NCBI GenBank assembly: GCA_033765145.1
Contig: JANRIH010000036.1
Span: 165,030 to 229,029 of the forward strand
DNA: 64,000 nucleotides
DNA from: JAGVSR01 sp033765145
GTDB lineage: Bacteria > Pseudomonadota > Alphaproteobacteria > Rhizobiales > Hyphomicrobiaceae
Direction: 5' to 3'
Shown here: positions 43,783 to 52,266 of the stretch, in pieces
Layout of the letters: every line of letters starts with the position of its first letter
Numbering within the stretch: the first letter of the stretch is position 1
The notes under the pieces: model-generated
Database searches by the model: none
Told to the model about the DNA's origin: nothing
What the model saw: only the letters and a program-made list of their open reading frames with translations
Translations under genes and position numbers: made by a program

Positions 43783-45764
43783 AGCCCCATCAGCTTCTGA
43801 ATTGGTCCGATCAGGCCTTCTCCGAAGCGCGCGAGAAGACCGCCCACGACGGCGGCCGTAATCCAGCCGGCCCAGCGCGACAGCGTCGCGCCGTAGTTGA
43901 TCGCGACCTTTACCTCGATCATCTGATCGGGGAGAGCCGTTTCCGCGGCAAGCCCGTCCGCGCCGACGGTGCGCGCAGAGACCAGCAACTGGAGGCGATG
44001 CTTGCCGCGCTCGCGCGGTGTGATCGTCCAGCGCCAACTCGCATAGTCGTCGGCCATCAACCCGAGCACGTTATCGATCCATTGCGTCTCTGGCGATGCG
44101 TTCTCGATCCAGAATCCGCCGTCGGGCGCGCGCAGACGCACGGACATCGCTTTCGTGACGGTGATCTCGTGGCGATAGACGGCGCCACCGCCCTGCAATC
44201 CTTCGGCGATCGCCTTCACCTCCGCGCGCGCGACGCGCGCCTCGACGACGAGTGCCATGCCGACGCGCATCTTGCGCGGAATGTTTTCGACAAGCTGTCC
44301 TGCCGCCACTCGCACGTTCTGTGCTGGCGCACCGTTCCGCGCGCGCTGCGGCGGCGGCATCGCAGATCCAGCCTGAGTTGGGGGCGCAAACGGCGGCGCG
44401 CCCCGGCCGGCGGGCGGAGGTCCAGGTCGCTGCTGCATTCCCTGAGGTGGACCGCCCGGACCCATCGGCCCCGGCGGCGGCATCGTCTGCGGACCTGGTC
44501 CGCGCGGGATGTGCCCCGGTTGAAATCCATTCGGAAGGCCGCCCGGCGGGGGACCCGGCTGGCTCAATGGCGGCATCGCCTGGACCTGACCGTGACCCTG
44601 GCTGTGACCATGGCCATTCCCCGGGCCCGGCGCTCCACCCGGCGCCTCGAGCGGACGCATTGGCTGACCGGGTGGCGAATTGGGTTGCTGGGCCGGTCCG
44701 GGCGACATCGGTGGCGCGGCGACAGGCGCCTGCGGTAGTGCGGGCTCGATGCGGCGCTGAGTGCCCGGCGGACCGACGGGCGGCATCATGCCGTTGGGTG
44801 GGCCCGCGGGTGGCGCACCAAACCCTTCCGGCGCATCCATCGGACGCGCGTTCGGCGGTGCCGTGCGCGGATGCTCCGGCGGCGGCATCGGCATGCGCGG
44901 CTGATCGACGATGGTCGGCTGCTGATGCAGCTGCGGCTGGAACGGCGGTTGCGGCGGCTGATGCCGAGGCTGTGCGGCACTTCCCGGCAAATTGGCTGGC
45001 TGCCACTGAGGCTCGACGGGCGAGAACGTCTCCCGGCGCATATCGACCGGGGACGCCGCATCGACCGGCGCAGGTTCGCCCTGACGGAGCGGTGCCGATT
45101 GCGATTGGGCAGCGGACGGTGGCGCCGGCTGCGGATGAGGTGCCGATGCGGCCGGGGCCGGGGCCGGAGGGGCCGTCCGCGTTTGAACACGCTCCCGCGC
45201 GTTGGCCAAGATTTCTTCGGTCGAAGCGGGCGCGCGCGGCTCGCTCATTGGTTGAGGCTGGGGTTGAGGCTGAGCCTCGGGCGGACGACCTGTCGACTGG
45301 GATGGCTGAGTGGCGGTCGCGCGCTGGAGGGCGCGGATCGCTTCCTCGAACGTCAGCCCTTCGGCGCGGAGCAGATGCGCGGCCGTGCTCTTTCCGTCGC
45401 CGACGATCGCGGCCAGCACGATGGCGCCGTCGATCTCCTTCCGGCGGCCCTGACGCGCGGCGGCGGCGGCGGCTTCGAGGATGCGTTTCAGGTCCGCGGA
45501 AATGGCGACCGATCCGCCCACGCCAGGTGCGCGGCGCTCTTCGATCCGACCGATGTGGGTGGAAACCTCACCCGCAAGCCGTGCCGGGTCGACGCGGCTC
45601 GAGCGCAGCACGTTGCCCGCTTCGCCATCCTCGAGCAGGGCGAGCAGCAGATGCTCGAGCGTGACTTCCAGATGTGACTGCGCGTCCGCGTAGCCCGCCG
45701 CTCGTGCGAGCGTCGAGGCAAGTTGCGCCGACATCGGAATTCGGCCGAGCTCGCCGACGTTCAT
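43779..45764 (-). CDS. Clp-N-domain protein with proline-rich linker and C-terminal membrane anchor
   Basis: A 661-residue protein of unusual build. Residues 1-145 resemble two Clp repeat-N motifs (LASTLARAAGYADAQ, then LEVTLEHLLLALLEDGEAGN; second copy ISADLKRILEAAAAAA), the substrate- or adaptor-binding part of ClpA/ClpB/ClpC, but no AAA+ ATPase follows. Residues about 150-490 are rich in Pro, Gln, Gly and Met and must be disordered. Residues about 495-625 form a compact, probably beta-rich domain (VRLRAPDGGFWIENASPETQ; WRWTITPRERGKHRLQLLVS) that I do not recognise. A hydrophobic helix near 630-650 (WAGWITAAVVGGLLARFGEG) ends it, suggesting tail anchoring with the rest in the cytoplasm. Function unknown. 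Confidence 0.75.
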   Translation of the reverse strand: MNVGELGRIPMSAQLASTLARAAGYADAQSHLEVTLEHLLLALLEDGEAGNVLRSSRVDPARLAGEVSTHIGRIEERRAPGVGGSVAISADLKRILEAAAAAARQGRRKEIDGAIVLAAIVGDGKSTAAHLLRAEGLTFEEAIRALQRATATQPSQSTGRPPEAQPQPQPQPMSEPRAPASTEEILANARERVQTRTAPPAPAPAASAPHPQPAPPSAAQSQSAPLRQGEPAPVDAASPVDMRRETFSPVEPQWQPANLPGSAAQPRHQPPQPPFQPQLHQQPTIVDQPRMPMPPPEHPRTAPPNARPMDAPEGFGAPPAGPPNGMMPPVGPPGTQRRIEPALPQAPVAAPPMSPGPAQQPNSPPGQPMRPLEAPGGAPGPGNGHGHSQGHGQVQAMPPLSQPGPPPGGLPNGFQPGHIPRGPGPQTMPPPGPMGPGGPPQGMQQRPGPPPAGRGAPPFAPPTQAGSAMPPPQRARNGAPAQNVRVAAGQLVENIPRKMRVGMALVVEARVARAEVKAIAEGLQGGGAVYRHEITVTKAMSVRLRAPDGGFWIENASPETQWIDNVLGLMADDYASWRWTITPRERGKHRLQLLVSARTVGADGLAAETALPDQMIEVKVAINYGATLSRWAGWITAAVVGGLLARFGEGLIGPIQKLMGL

Positions 45765-46111
45765 AAAAGGCCCCGCACTCGATCAACAGTCGCCGCATTC
45801 CAGCCCGACAGCGCGTCGGAACCAGTCCACGGTCTAACCCCTTACGGGATAAAGCGTGATCCGGTGTCGCCGGGCAAGCCGCTATTCGGCTGCTCCGTCG
45901 ACACGCGACCGCCCCACAACCGCGCTCCTAGCATCGGAATGTGAGGGAATTCCGTTGAGATGAGGGGGCGAGCGGGATATGTGACATCGCGCCCGGGGAG
46001 CATGATGCAGGCCCTTATGACAACGCAGGCAGTCCCGGCGCAGCGTTGTCTTCGGCGAGATCGATTGCCGCCTGGCCGTCCCGGTCCGGCCCATCAGGAC
46101 GACGTACGACC
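45765..46111. other. Divergent intergenic region, Clp-N gene / argB
   Basis: About 350 bases between divergent genes. It holds a likely argB promoter at 45955-45983 and, just upstream, a short inverted repeat CGGAAT...ATTCCG (45935-45954). An in-frame extension of argB reaches back to 46046 but does not look like protein of this family. Nothing else is supported. Confidence 0.45.
45955..45983 (+). promoter_or_regulatory. Possible argB promoter
   Basis: TTGAGA (45955-45960) and TATGTG (45978-45983) are 17 bases apart, a fair housekeeping promoter about 120 bases upstream of the argB start. The inverted repeat CGGAAT/ATTCCG ends one base before the -35 and could be an operator. Confidence 0.4.
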
Positions 46112-47095
46112 ATGACGGACTTTTTCGGACGGTCCCCTCTTGCGAAGTCCCCAGAGACGGGCTCAGGGTCCACCAAGACCGACGCGAGCGGGAATGCGAT
46201 TTCGGCGCATCTACAGGCGCGCATCCTGGCCGAAGCCTTGCCCAACATGCTGCGCTACGACGAGGAGACGGTCGTCGTGAAGTTCGGCGGCCATGCCATG
46301 GGCGATCAGGCGCTTGCGGACGCATTCGCGCAGGACATCGTCTATCTGAAGCAGTCCGGCATCAGTCCGATCGTCGTTCACGGCGGGGGTCCGCAGATCG
46401 CGGAGATGCTGAAGCGCCATGACATCAAGTCGGAATTCGTGCACGGCCTCCGGGTGACCGACAAGGCGACCGTCGAGATCGTCGAGATGGTCCTCGCAGG
46501 CGCGATCAACAAGGAGATCGTTTCGGCGATCAACCGGCAGGGTGGGAAGGCCGTCGGCATCTGCGGCAAGGACGCCAATCTCATGATTGCGCGGAAGATC
46601 ACCGAAATGCCAAACCCCAAGACGAATGAGATGGAGCGCGTGGACCTCGGCTTCGTGGGGGACCCTTACATCGTCAATCCTCATATCGTCGACGTCATCT
46701 CGAAATCCGATCTTATTCCGGTGATCGCGCCGATCGGGCTCTCGATCGACGGCGAGACGCTCAACATCAACGCGGACAGCTTCGCGTCGGCGCTGGCGGC
46801 CCGCATGAAGGCGAAACGCCTGCTCCTTCTGACCGACGTCGAGGGCGTGCTCGATCAGGACAAGAAGCTCATCGAGGAGCTGTCGATCGAGGAGGCGCGG
46901 CGGCTCATCCAGGACGGCACGATTTCGGGCGGCATGATCCCGAAAATCGAAGGCTGCATCGAGGTTGTCGAAGCGGGCGTCGAAGCGGTGGTCATCATCA
47001 ACGGCAAGGTGCCCCATTCGGTGCTTCTTGAACTTCTGACAGACCATGGCGCCGGCACGCTCGTTGGACGTCGCAAGGGCAGGGCCAAGCGCTAA
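46112..47095 (+). CDS. argB: Acetylglutamate kinase
   Basis: A 327-residue amino acid kinase that phosphorylates N-acetylglutamate in arginine synthesis. VVVKFGGHAMGD is the ATP-phosphate loop, IVVHGGGPQIAEMLKRHDIK and the FVHGLRVTDKATVEIVEMVL segment are family hallmarks, and ADSFASALAARMKAKRLLLL and DGTISGGMIPKIEGC complete the pattern. The ATG at 46112 gives an N-terminal tail of about 50 residues beyond the catalytic core; such a tail is common in arginine-regulated ArgB, where an N-terminal helix makes the hexamer. Whether this one is feedback-inhibited is not proven. Confidence 0.96.
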   Translation: MTDFFGRSPLAKSPETGSGSTKTDASGNAISAHLQARILAEALPNMLRYDEETVVVKFGGHAMGDQALADAFAQDIVYLKQSGISPIVVHGGGPQIAEMLKRHDIKSEFVHGLRVTDKATVEIVEMVLAGAINKEIVSAINRQGGKAVGICGKDANLMIARKITEMPNPKTNEMERVDLGFVGDPYIVNPHIVDVISKSDLIPVIAPIGLSIDGETLNINADSFASALAARMKAKRLLLLTDVEGVLDQDKKLIEELSIEEARRLIQDGTISGGMIPKIEGCIEVVEAGVEAVVIINGKVPHSVLLELLTDHGAGTLVGRRKGRAKR

Positions 47096-47131
47096 CTCGT
47101 GGCCGAGTGACGAGGCCGGAGACCGCGACCG

Positions 47132-47962
47132 ATGATGCAACTGTCTGCAATCTACCGTTATCCGGTCAAAAGTCTGCGCGGACACGCACTGCCAATCTCT
47201 GAAGTCGAGCCGATCGGGCTTGCGGGCGACCGGCGGTGGCTCGTCGTCGATCCTGCCGGAAAAGCGGTAACGATCCGCGATATTCCGAAAATGGTCGAGA
47301 TCGAGGCCGAGGTGACGGACGACGGCCTCCGGCTCTCGCATGCGACGCACGGCACATGCGTTGTGCCCTCACCCGGACCGGCCTCGCGGTCCGAGACCGT
47401 CAATGTGTGGAGCGACAGCGTCGCCGCGCGCGCGGCCGGTCTCGAAGCGTCCACGTATCTTTCATCGATCCTCGGCCACGACGTCTCGCTCGTCCACCTC
47501 GCCGATGTGACGGCGCGGCCGATCACCGACGAAGCCGCCGGAGGGGCCGCGCTTCACGTGAGCTTCGCGGATGCCTATCCGGTGCTTCTGGCCACCACTG
47601 CGTCCGTCGAGGACCTCGGACGAAGGCTCGGCTACGACGTCTCCGTTCGCGCGTTCCGGCCCAATCTCGTCATCTCGGGCTCGGCGCCCTGGGCGGAAGA
47701 CACATGGCGCGTGATCCGGGTCGGCGGTGTCACGTTCCGGATCGCGAAACCCTGCGACCGGTGCGTGGTCACGACGTGCGATCCGGATACCGGCGCCCAG
47801 CGTGACCCGACCGAGCCATTGAGGACGCTCGGAAAATTTCATCGCGCGGCGGACGGTGGCATCATCTTCGGGCAGAATGCGCTGCCGGAAAGTACCGGTA
47901 TCGTCCGCGTTGGCGACGCCGTCGAGATCGTCGAGACGGGGCAATCGAACCTGGGGATTTAA
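47132..47962 (+). CDS. MOSC domain-containing protein
   Basis: A 276-residue protein with the MOSC N-terminal beta-barrel (LSAIYRYPVKSLRGHALPIS at the start) and a MOSC domain (FRPNLVISGSAPWAEDTW, then AKPCDRCVVTTCDPDTGAQR). The Cys in the late motif is the expected molybdenum-cofactor ligand, as in YcbX and mitochondrial mARC, which reduce N-hydroxylated compounds. YcbX carries an extra ferredoxin domain, absent here, so an external electron donor would be needed. ATG at 47132 or 47135. It lies 37 bases after argB and may share its transcript. Confidence 0.88.
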   Translation: MMQLSAIYRYPVKSLRGHALPISEVEPIGLAGDRRWLVVDPAGKAVTIRDIPKMVEIEAEVTDDGLRLSHATHGTCVVPSPGPASRSETVNVWSDSVAARAAGLEASTYLSSILGHDVSLVHLADVTARPITDEAAGGAALHVSFADAYPVLLATTASVEDLGRRLGYDVSVRAFRPNLVISGSAPWAEDTWRVIRVGGVTFRIAKPCDRCVVTTCDPDTGAQRDPTEPLRTLGKFHRAADGGIIFGQNALPESTGIVRVGDAVEIVETGQSNLGI

Positions 47963-48023
47963 CCGTTCGGCATGCGGTCCTGGCGCTGCTTGCCGTCGCG
48001 CCCAGTCCCTGCTTATTGGCGGC

Positions 48024-48827
48024 ATGACATCCGGTACTCAGAAGCCAGTGGCGGCGGGCGGGTCAACGCCGTCCCAATCGCCTGGTGCGACGGCGCCGAC
48101 GACGACGGAGCAATCCTTGCGCCTCGCATGGTCCGATCCGCGTCCCGAGCTTTCCTACAAGCGCGTCTGGGTGTTCGATCTCGACAACACGCTTTACCCG
48201 GCCGAATGCAATCTCTTCGCCCAAGTCGATCAGCGGATGGGCGAGTTCATTTCGCGGCTTCTCGGTGTCCCATTCCAGCAGGCGCGCCACCTGCAGAAGA
48301 CCTATTACCGGCAATTCGGCACGACGCTCGCGGGGCTGATGCGCATCCACAAAATCGCGCCGGACGATTTCCTCGACTATGTCCACGACATCGACGTTTC
48401 GGTCGTCCCTCGCTCTCCCGATCTCCACGCGGCCCTGTTGCGGCTTCCCGGACGGCGCCTCATCTTCACCAACGGCTCGCGGCGGCACGCGGAGAACGTC
48501 GCGGCGCAACTCGGCGTGCTCGACCTCTTCGAAGACATTTCGGACATAGCGTCCTGCGGCTACGAGCCGAAACCGTCGGCGGACGCGTTCCATCGCATGA
48601 TCGCGAGGCACGGCTTCGATGCGCGGCAGGGCGCCATGTTCGAGGACATGCCGCAGAACCTGGCCGTGCCCCACGACCTCGGCATGACGACCGTCCTCGT
48701 GCAATCAAGCTACATGGATCATCCCGCTCAGATCGACATGCGGACGTGGACGGCGCTTCCCGACCACGTCCATCATCTGACCGAGGATCTCGTTCGGTTC
48801 CTGTCAGCGATCGACACCCGGGACTGA
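48024..48827 (+). CDS. HAD-family pyrimidine 5'-nucleotidase (SDT1-like)
   Basis: A 267-residue HAD hydrolase. Motif I is VWVFDLDNTLYPAECNLFAQ with the nucleophile Asp, motif II is LIFTNGSRRHAENVAAQL, motif III contains the Lys in GYEPKPSADAFHRM, and motif IV is GAMFEDMPQNL. The NTLYP variant and all-helical cap place it with SDT1/PHM8-like pyrimidine 5'-nucleotidases. The ATG at 48024 leaves a Pro/Thr-rich tail of about 40 residues before the domain. The upstream open frame overlaps the MOSC gene and is rejected. Substrate is probably UMP/CMP-type, by family only. Confidence 0.88.
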   Translation: MTSGTQKPVAAGGSTPSQSPGATAPTTTEQSLRLAWSDPRPELSYKRVWVFDLDNTLYPAECNLFAQVDQRMGEFISRLLGVPFQQARHLQKTYYRQFGTTLAGLMRIHKIAPDDFLDYVHDIDVSVVPRSPDLHAALLRLPGRRLIFTNGSRRHAENVAAQLGVLDLFEDISDIASCGYEPKPSADAFHRMIARHGFDARQGAMFEDMPQNLAVPHDLGMTTVLVQSSYMDHPAQIDMRTWTALPDHVHHLTEDLVRFLSAIDTRD

Positions 48828-48849
48828 GACAGGCGTCGGGTCGCGCCGG

Positions 48850-49302
48850 TCAGCGCTTCAGCTTGAAATAGGCCGAGCTGCCGGCCGGTGTGGTGATCGA
48901 CACGTTCTGCACGTTGCCGTTGATCGTGACCGTGATCGTGCCGTCGACCTTATACTCCGCATTGAAAAAGCTGCCGGAGTAGACGTTGTCACTCACGCTG
49001 GTCAGGACCGCGGATTGCTCGACCTTGCCGGACGGGCTCGCGCACCGCGCACTGACAGAGTAACTGGTGCCGGTCTTCTTCTTGAAGTTCGCGAGGCAGC
49101 GCGCCGCCTCTTTGGCTCCCGATGGGTAGGTTACGGAACCAGGCCCCGACCAGCTGCCGTCGAGACGCACGGGATCGGCTACGGAGGGGGTAACGGAAGC
49201 GACCATCGACCCGGCCAGAGCGATCGCCAAACCGATGGCGCGCAATCCGGCCGAAAGGCCAAAAACTCGAAACAAATCAAGTGAGATTGGCAATTTCGAC
49301 AT
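48850..49302 (-). CDS. Secreted hypothetical protein
   Basis: A 150-residue protein with a hydrophobic export signal (about residues 17-42, AIGLAIALAGSMVASVTPSV then ADP). The mature part begins RLDGSWSGPGSVTYPSGAKE and contains two Cys (ARCLANF, ARCASPSG) about 20 residues apart that could form a disulfide; the remainder is beta-rich (TVTINGNVQNVSITTPAGSS). I recall similar small GSWSGxGxV proteins in Hyphomicrobiales but no function. ATG with GAGG at eight bases. Likely periplasmic. Confidence 0.7.
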   Translation of the reverse strand: MSKLPISLDLFRVFGLSAGLRAIGLAIALAGSMVASVTPSVADPVRLDGSWSGPGSVTYPSGAKEAARCLANFKKKTGTSYSVSARCASPSGKVEQSAVLTSVSDNVYSGSFFNAEYKVDGTITVTINGNVQNVSITTPAGSSAYFKLKR

Positions 49303-49407
49303 CGCTCATCCTCTTCGCATTGCCGGCCCGCCGAAGCAGCGCCGCGATACCATATAGCATTTCAGCGCTTTCGGACCAGGGGAGCGCGGCCACACTCGGC
49401 CAGCCCG

Positions 49408-50160
49408 CTAGCCGCGCCCTTCGAACGGCATCGCCGTTGCCTTCAAGGTCATGAACAGTACGTTCGCATCGAGCGGAAGGTTTGCCATGTAGAGCACCGC
49501 GTCCGCCACGTGTCCGACATCCATCATGGGTTCGGGCCGGATCGTGCCATCGGCCTGGGTGGCGCCTTTGGCGACAACTTCCACCAGGTCGGTCGCTGCG
49601 TTGCCGATATCGATCTGTGAGCAGGCGATGTTGTTCGATCGTCCTTCGAGCGCGATAGCTTTTGTCAGCCCGGCCAGCGCGTGCTTCGTGGCCGTATAGG
49701 GGGCGAGATTGGGCCGGGGCACGTATGCGGAAACCGACCCGTTATTGATGATCCGGCCGCCCTTGGGACTCTGGCTCTTCATGACCCTGACCGCGGCTTG
49801 GGCACAGAGGAACGCGCCGGTCAAATTGACGTCGACGACGGTCCGCCACTGCTCGAGCGTCAGATCCTCGATCGGCGTCGGCGGTGCGGTCGTCCCGGCA
49901 TTGTTGAACAGGACGTCCAAGTGCCCGAACTCTTCCTTCGCACGGGCAAAGAGGGCCTTGATCGACACCGCGTCGGTCACGTCCGTGACGACGATCATGG
50001 TCGATCCGGGCGGCGCGGCCGCGGCGGTCGCCTCGAGTTCGGGCTTGCGCCGGCCCGCGAGCGCGACCCGATAGCCGTTCTCGGCCAACCGCAACGCGAC
50101 GGCCTTTCCGATGCCGCTGCCGGCACCCGTAACTACGGCGGTTCTCGAAGTCGACGTCAT
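49408..50160 (-). CDS. Short-chain dehydrogenase/reductase (SDR)
   Basis: A 250-residue classical SDR. VVTGAGSGIGKAVALRLAEN is the cofactor loop, FNNAGTT the NNAG motif, Ser in NNGSVSAYVPR and YTATKHALAGLTKAI the catalytic Ser-Tyr-Lys, and EGRSNNIACSQIDIGNAATD follows. The Arg pair AGRRKPE after the second strand suggests NADP(H). Substrate unknown. The gene stands between the secreted hypothetical and the hbd operon, about 160 bases from the latter, and is probably not part of it. Confidence 0.88.
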   Translation of the reverse strand: MTSTSRTAVVTGAGSGIGKAVALRLAENGYRVALAGRRKPELEATAAAAPPGSTMIVVTDVTDAVSIKALFARAKEEFGHLDVLFNNAGTTAPPTPIEDLTLEQWRTVVDVNLTGAFLCAQAAVRVMKSQSPKGGRIINNGSVSAYVPRPNLAPYTATKHALAGLTKAIALEGRSNNIACSQIDIGNAATDLVEVVAKGATQADGTIRPEPMMDVGHVADAVLYMANLPLDANVLFMTLKATAMPFEGRG

Positions 50161-50321
50161 GGACGAATTTCCCGTGCCGGACGCGGATCGGTTGCCCGCG
50201 CTCGCTTCAAAGCGGGCCGCAACCTACTCCAGCAACGCGCGATTGGCACGGGCTCACCCGACCAATATTTCAAGTGCAGGATACTCCCCGAGGCTTGGCC
50301 GGGACGACGGCCTCGTCCCGC

Positions 50322-51251
50322 TCAGCGCGTCGGGACCGGCTTCTCGCCGCGGTAATCGTAGAAGCCGCGATTGGTCTTGCGGCCGAGCCAGCCGGCCTCG
50401 ACATACTTCACGAGGAGGGGGCATGGACGGTATTTCGAATCCGACAGGCCTTCGTAGAGCACCTGCATCACCGACAGGCAGGTATCGAGGCCAATGAAGT
50501 CGGCGAGTTCGAGCGGACCCATAGGGTGATGAGCGCCGAGCTTCATGGCGCGATCGATCGCCTCGACCGTGCCTACGCCCTCGTACAGCGTGTAGATCGC
50601 CTCGTTGATCATCGGCAGCAGGATGCGATTGACGATGAAAGCCGGGAAGTCCTCGGAGACGGCGGTCTTCTTGCCGAGGCTGTCGACGAATTTGCGGGCC
50701 GTGGCGAAAACTTCTTCCTCGGTCGCGATGCCGCGAATGAGTTCCACGAGTTCCATGACCGGAACCGGGTTCATGAAGTGCATGCCGATGAAGAGTTCGG
50801 GCCGGTCCGTTGTCGCCGCGAGGCGCGTGATCGAGATCGACGAGGTATTGGTCGCCAAGAGCGCGCCGGGTTTCAGCTTTGGGCACAGCTCGGCGAAAAT
50901 CTTGCGCTTGATGGATTCGTCTTCGGTCGCAGCTTCGATGGCGAGGTCCGTCTCGCCAATCGATTGCAGCGAATTCGCGGGAGTGATCCGCTTCAGGGCA
51001 TCGTCGACCTTCGCTTCGGAGACGACGCCTTTCGCCACCTGGCGGCGCATGTTCTTCTCGATGATGGCGAACGCCTTCTCGAGCGCGTCGGGACGGACGT
51101 CGTTGAGGCGCACGTCGTAGCCCGCGAGCGCCGCGACATGAGCGATGCCGGAGCCCATCTGTCCGGCGCCGATCACGCCGACCGTGCGAATCTCGGACAC
51201 GGGCGGCACGGACTCTTTCGGCATCGAGCCCGGCTTCACGGCAACGTCCAT
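50322..51251 (-). CDS. hbd: 3-hydroxyacyl-CoA (3-hydroxybutyryl-CoA) dehydrogenase
   Basis: A 309-residue NAD(P)-dependent dehydrogenase of fatty acid and butanoate/PHB metabolism. VGVIGAGQMGSGIAHVAALA is the cofactor loop, STNTSSISITRLAA-like spacing (residues NTSSISITRLA) follows, and GMHFMNPVPVMELVELI carries the catalytic His. FIVNRILLPMINEAIYTLYE opens the C-terminal helical domain. The first 22 residues are an extra tail before the Rossmann strand. ATG has GGAAGGA upstream. It lies third in etfB-etfA-hbd, so its reducing equivalents and those of acyl-CoA dehydrogenases are probably handled together. Confidence 0.93.
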   Translation of the reverse strand: MDVAVKPGSMPKESVPPVSEIRTVGVIGAGQMGSGIAHVAALAGYDVRLNDVRPDALEKAFAIIEKNMRRQVAKGVVSEAKVDDALKRITPANSLQSIGETDLAIEAATEDESIKRKIFAELCPKLKPGALLATNTSSISITRLAATTDRPELFIGMHFMNPVPVMELVELIRGIATEEEVFATARKFVDSLGKKTAVSEDFPAFIVNRILLPMINEAIYTLYEGVGTVEAIDRAMKLGAHHPMGPLELADFIGLDTCLSVMQVLYEGLSDSKYRPCPLLVKYVEAGWLGRKTNRGFYDYRGEKPVPTR

Positions 51252-51320
51252 CTCTTAGTCCTTCCCCATCAAACGCTCGAGCCCACTGTTGCGGCAGCGG
51301 GCTCTCCGTTCTTCGTTCCG

Positions 51321-52265
51321 TCAGCGGCCAACTTTTTCGAGTTCTTTATGCAGGGCCGGCAGCGCCTCGAAAAGATCGGCAACCAGACCGTAGTCCGCGA
51401 CTTGGAAGATCGGCGCTTCGGCATCTTTGTTAATCGCGACGATGACTTTCGAATCCTTCATACCCGCGAGGTGCTGGATCGCGCCGGAAATTCCGACGGC
51501 AACGTAAAGTTCCGGCGCTACGACCTTACCGGTCTGGCCGACCTGGAGGTCATTGGGAGCAAACCCCGAGTCGACCGCCGCGCGCGAGGCGCCCATCGCG
51601 GCTCCGAGCCGGTCGGCGAGCGGCTCGATATATGTCTTGAAGTTCTCGGCGTTCCCGATGCCGCGACCGCCGGAGACGACGATCTTGGCCGACGTCAGCT
51701 CCGGACGGTCGGACTTCGACAGTTCCGAGCTTTCGAAAGCGGATGCACCAACGGGCGCGGGGGCGGGGATGTTCTCGACCGGCGCGGAGCCGCCCGAACC
51801 CGTGGCGGCGAAGGCGGCCGTGCGGACGGTGACGACTTTCTTCGCTTCGGTGGACTTCACAGTCTGGATCGCGTTGCCGGCATAGATTGGCCGCTCGAAC
51901 GTGTCGGGTCCGACAACCGCCGTGATGTCGGAAATTTGCATCACGTCGAGGAGAGCCGCGACGCGTGGCAGGACGTTCTTCCCCGATGCCGTGGCCGGTG
52001 CGACGAGCGCCGCATAGTTCGTCATTAAGGGAACGACGAGTGCCGCGACTTCTTCGGCGAGTGCGTTCGCGAGATGGGAAGCATCCGCGACAAGCACCTT
52101 GGCCACGCCGTCGAGCTTTGCGGCTTCGGCCGCCGCGCCAGCGCACTGCAATCCGGCGACCAGGACGTGAATGTCTCCGCCCATGGCGCGTGCGGCAGTG
52201 ACGGCCTTGGCGGTCGCGCTGCCGAGTGCGGACCCATTGAGTTCCGCAAGAACAAGTATCGTCAT
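51321..52265 (-). CDS. etfA: Electron transfer flavoprotein alpha subunit
   Basis: A 314-residue FAD-binding subunit of ETF, which carries electrons from acyl-CoA and other dehydrogenases to ETF-quinone oxidoreductase. It begins MTILVLAELNGSALGSATAK; the C-terminal FAD domain has VVSGGRGIGNAENFKTYIEP, then GASRAAVDSGFAPNDLQVGQ and GISGAIQHLAGMKDSKVIVA, all diagnostic. The ATG begins one base after the etfB stop. Normal length. Confidence 0.97.
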   Translation of the reverse strand: MTILVLAELNGSALGSATAKAVTAARAMGGDIHVLVAGLQCAGAAAEAAKLDGVAKVLVADASHLANALAEEVAALVVPLMTNYAALVAPATASGKNVLPRVAALLDVMQISDITAVVGPDTFERPIYAGNAIQTVKSTEAKKVVTVRTAAFAATGSGGSAPVENIPAPAPVGASAFESSELSKSDRPELTSAKIVVSGGRGIGNAENFKTYIEPLADRLGAAMGASRAAVDSGFAPNDLQVGQTGKVVAPELYVAVGISGAIQHLAGMKDSKVIVAINKDAEAPIFQVADYGLVADLFEALPALHKELEKVGR

Positions 52266-52266
52266 C

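Noticed and set aside
50274..52028. A 584-codon open frame on the plus strand opposite hbd and etfA
   Set aside because: Mirror of two strongly supported genes; no ribosome-binding site and no protein-like domain pattern.
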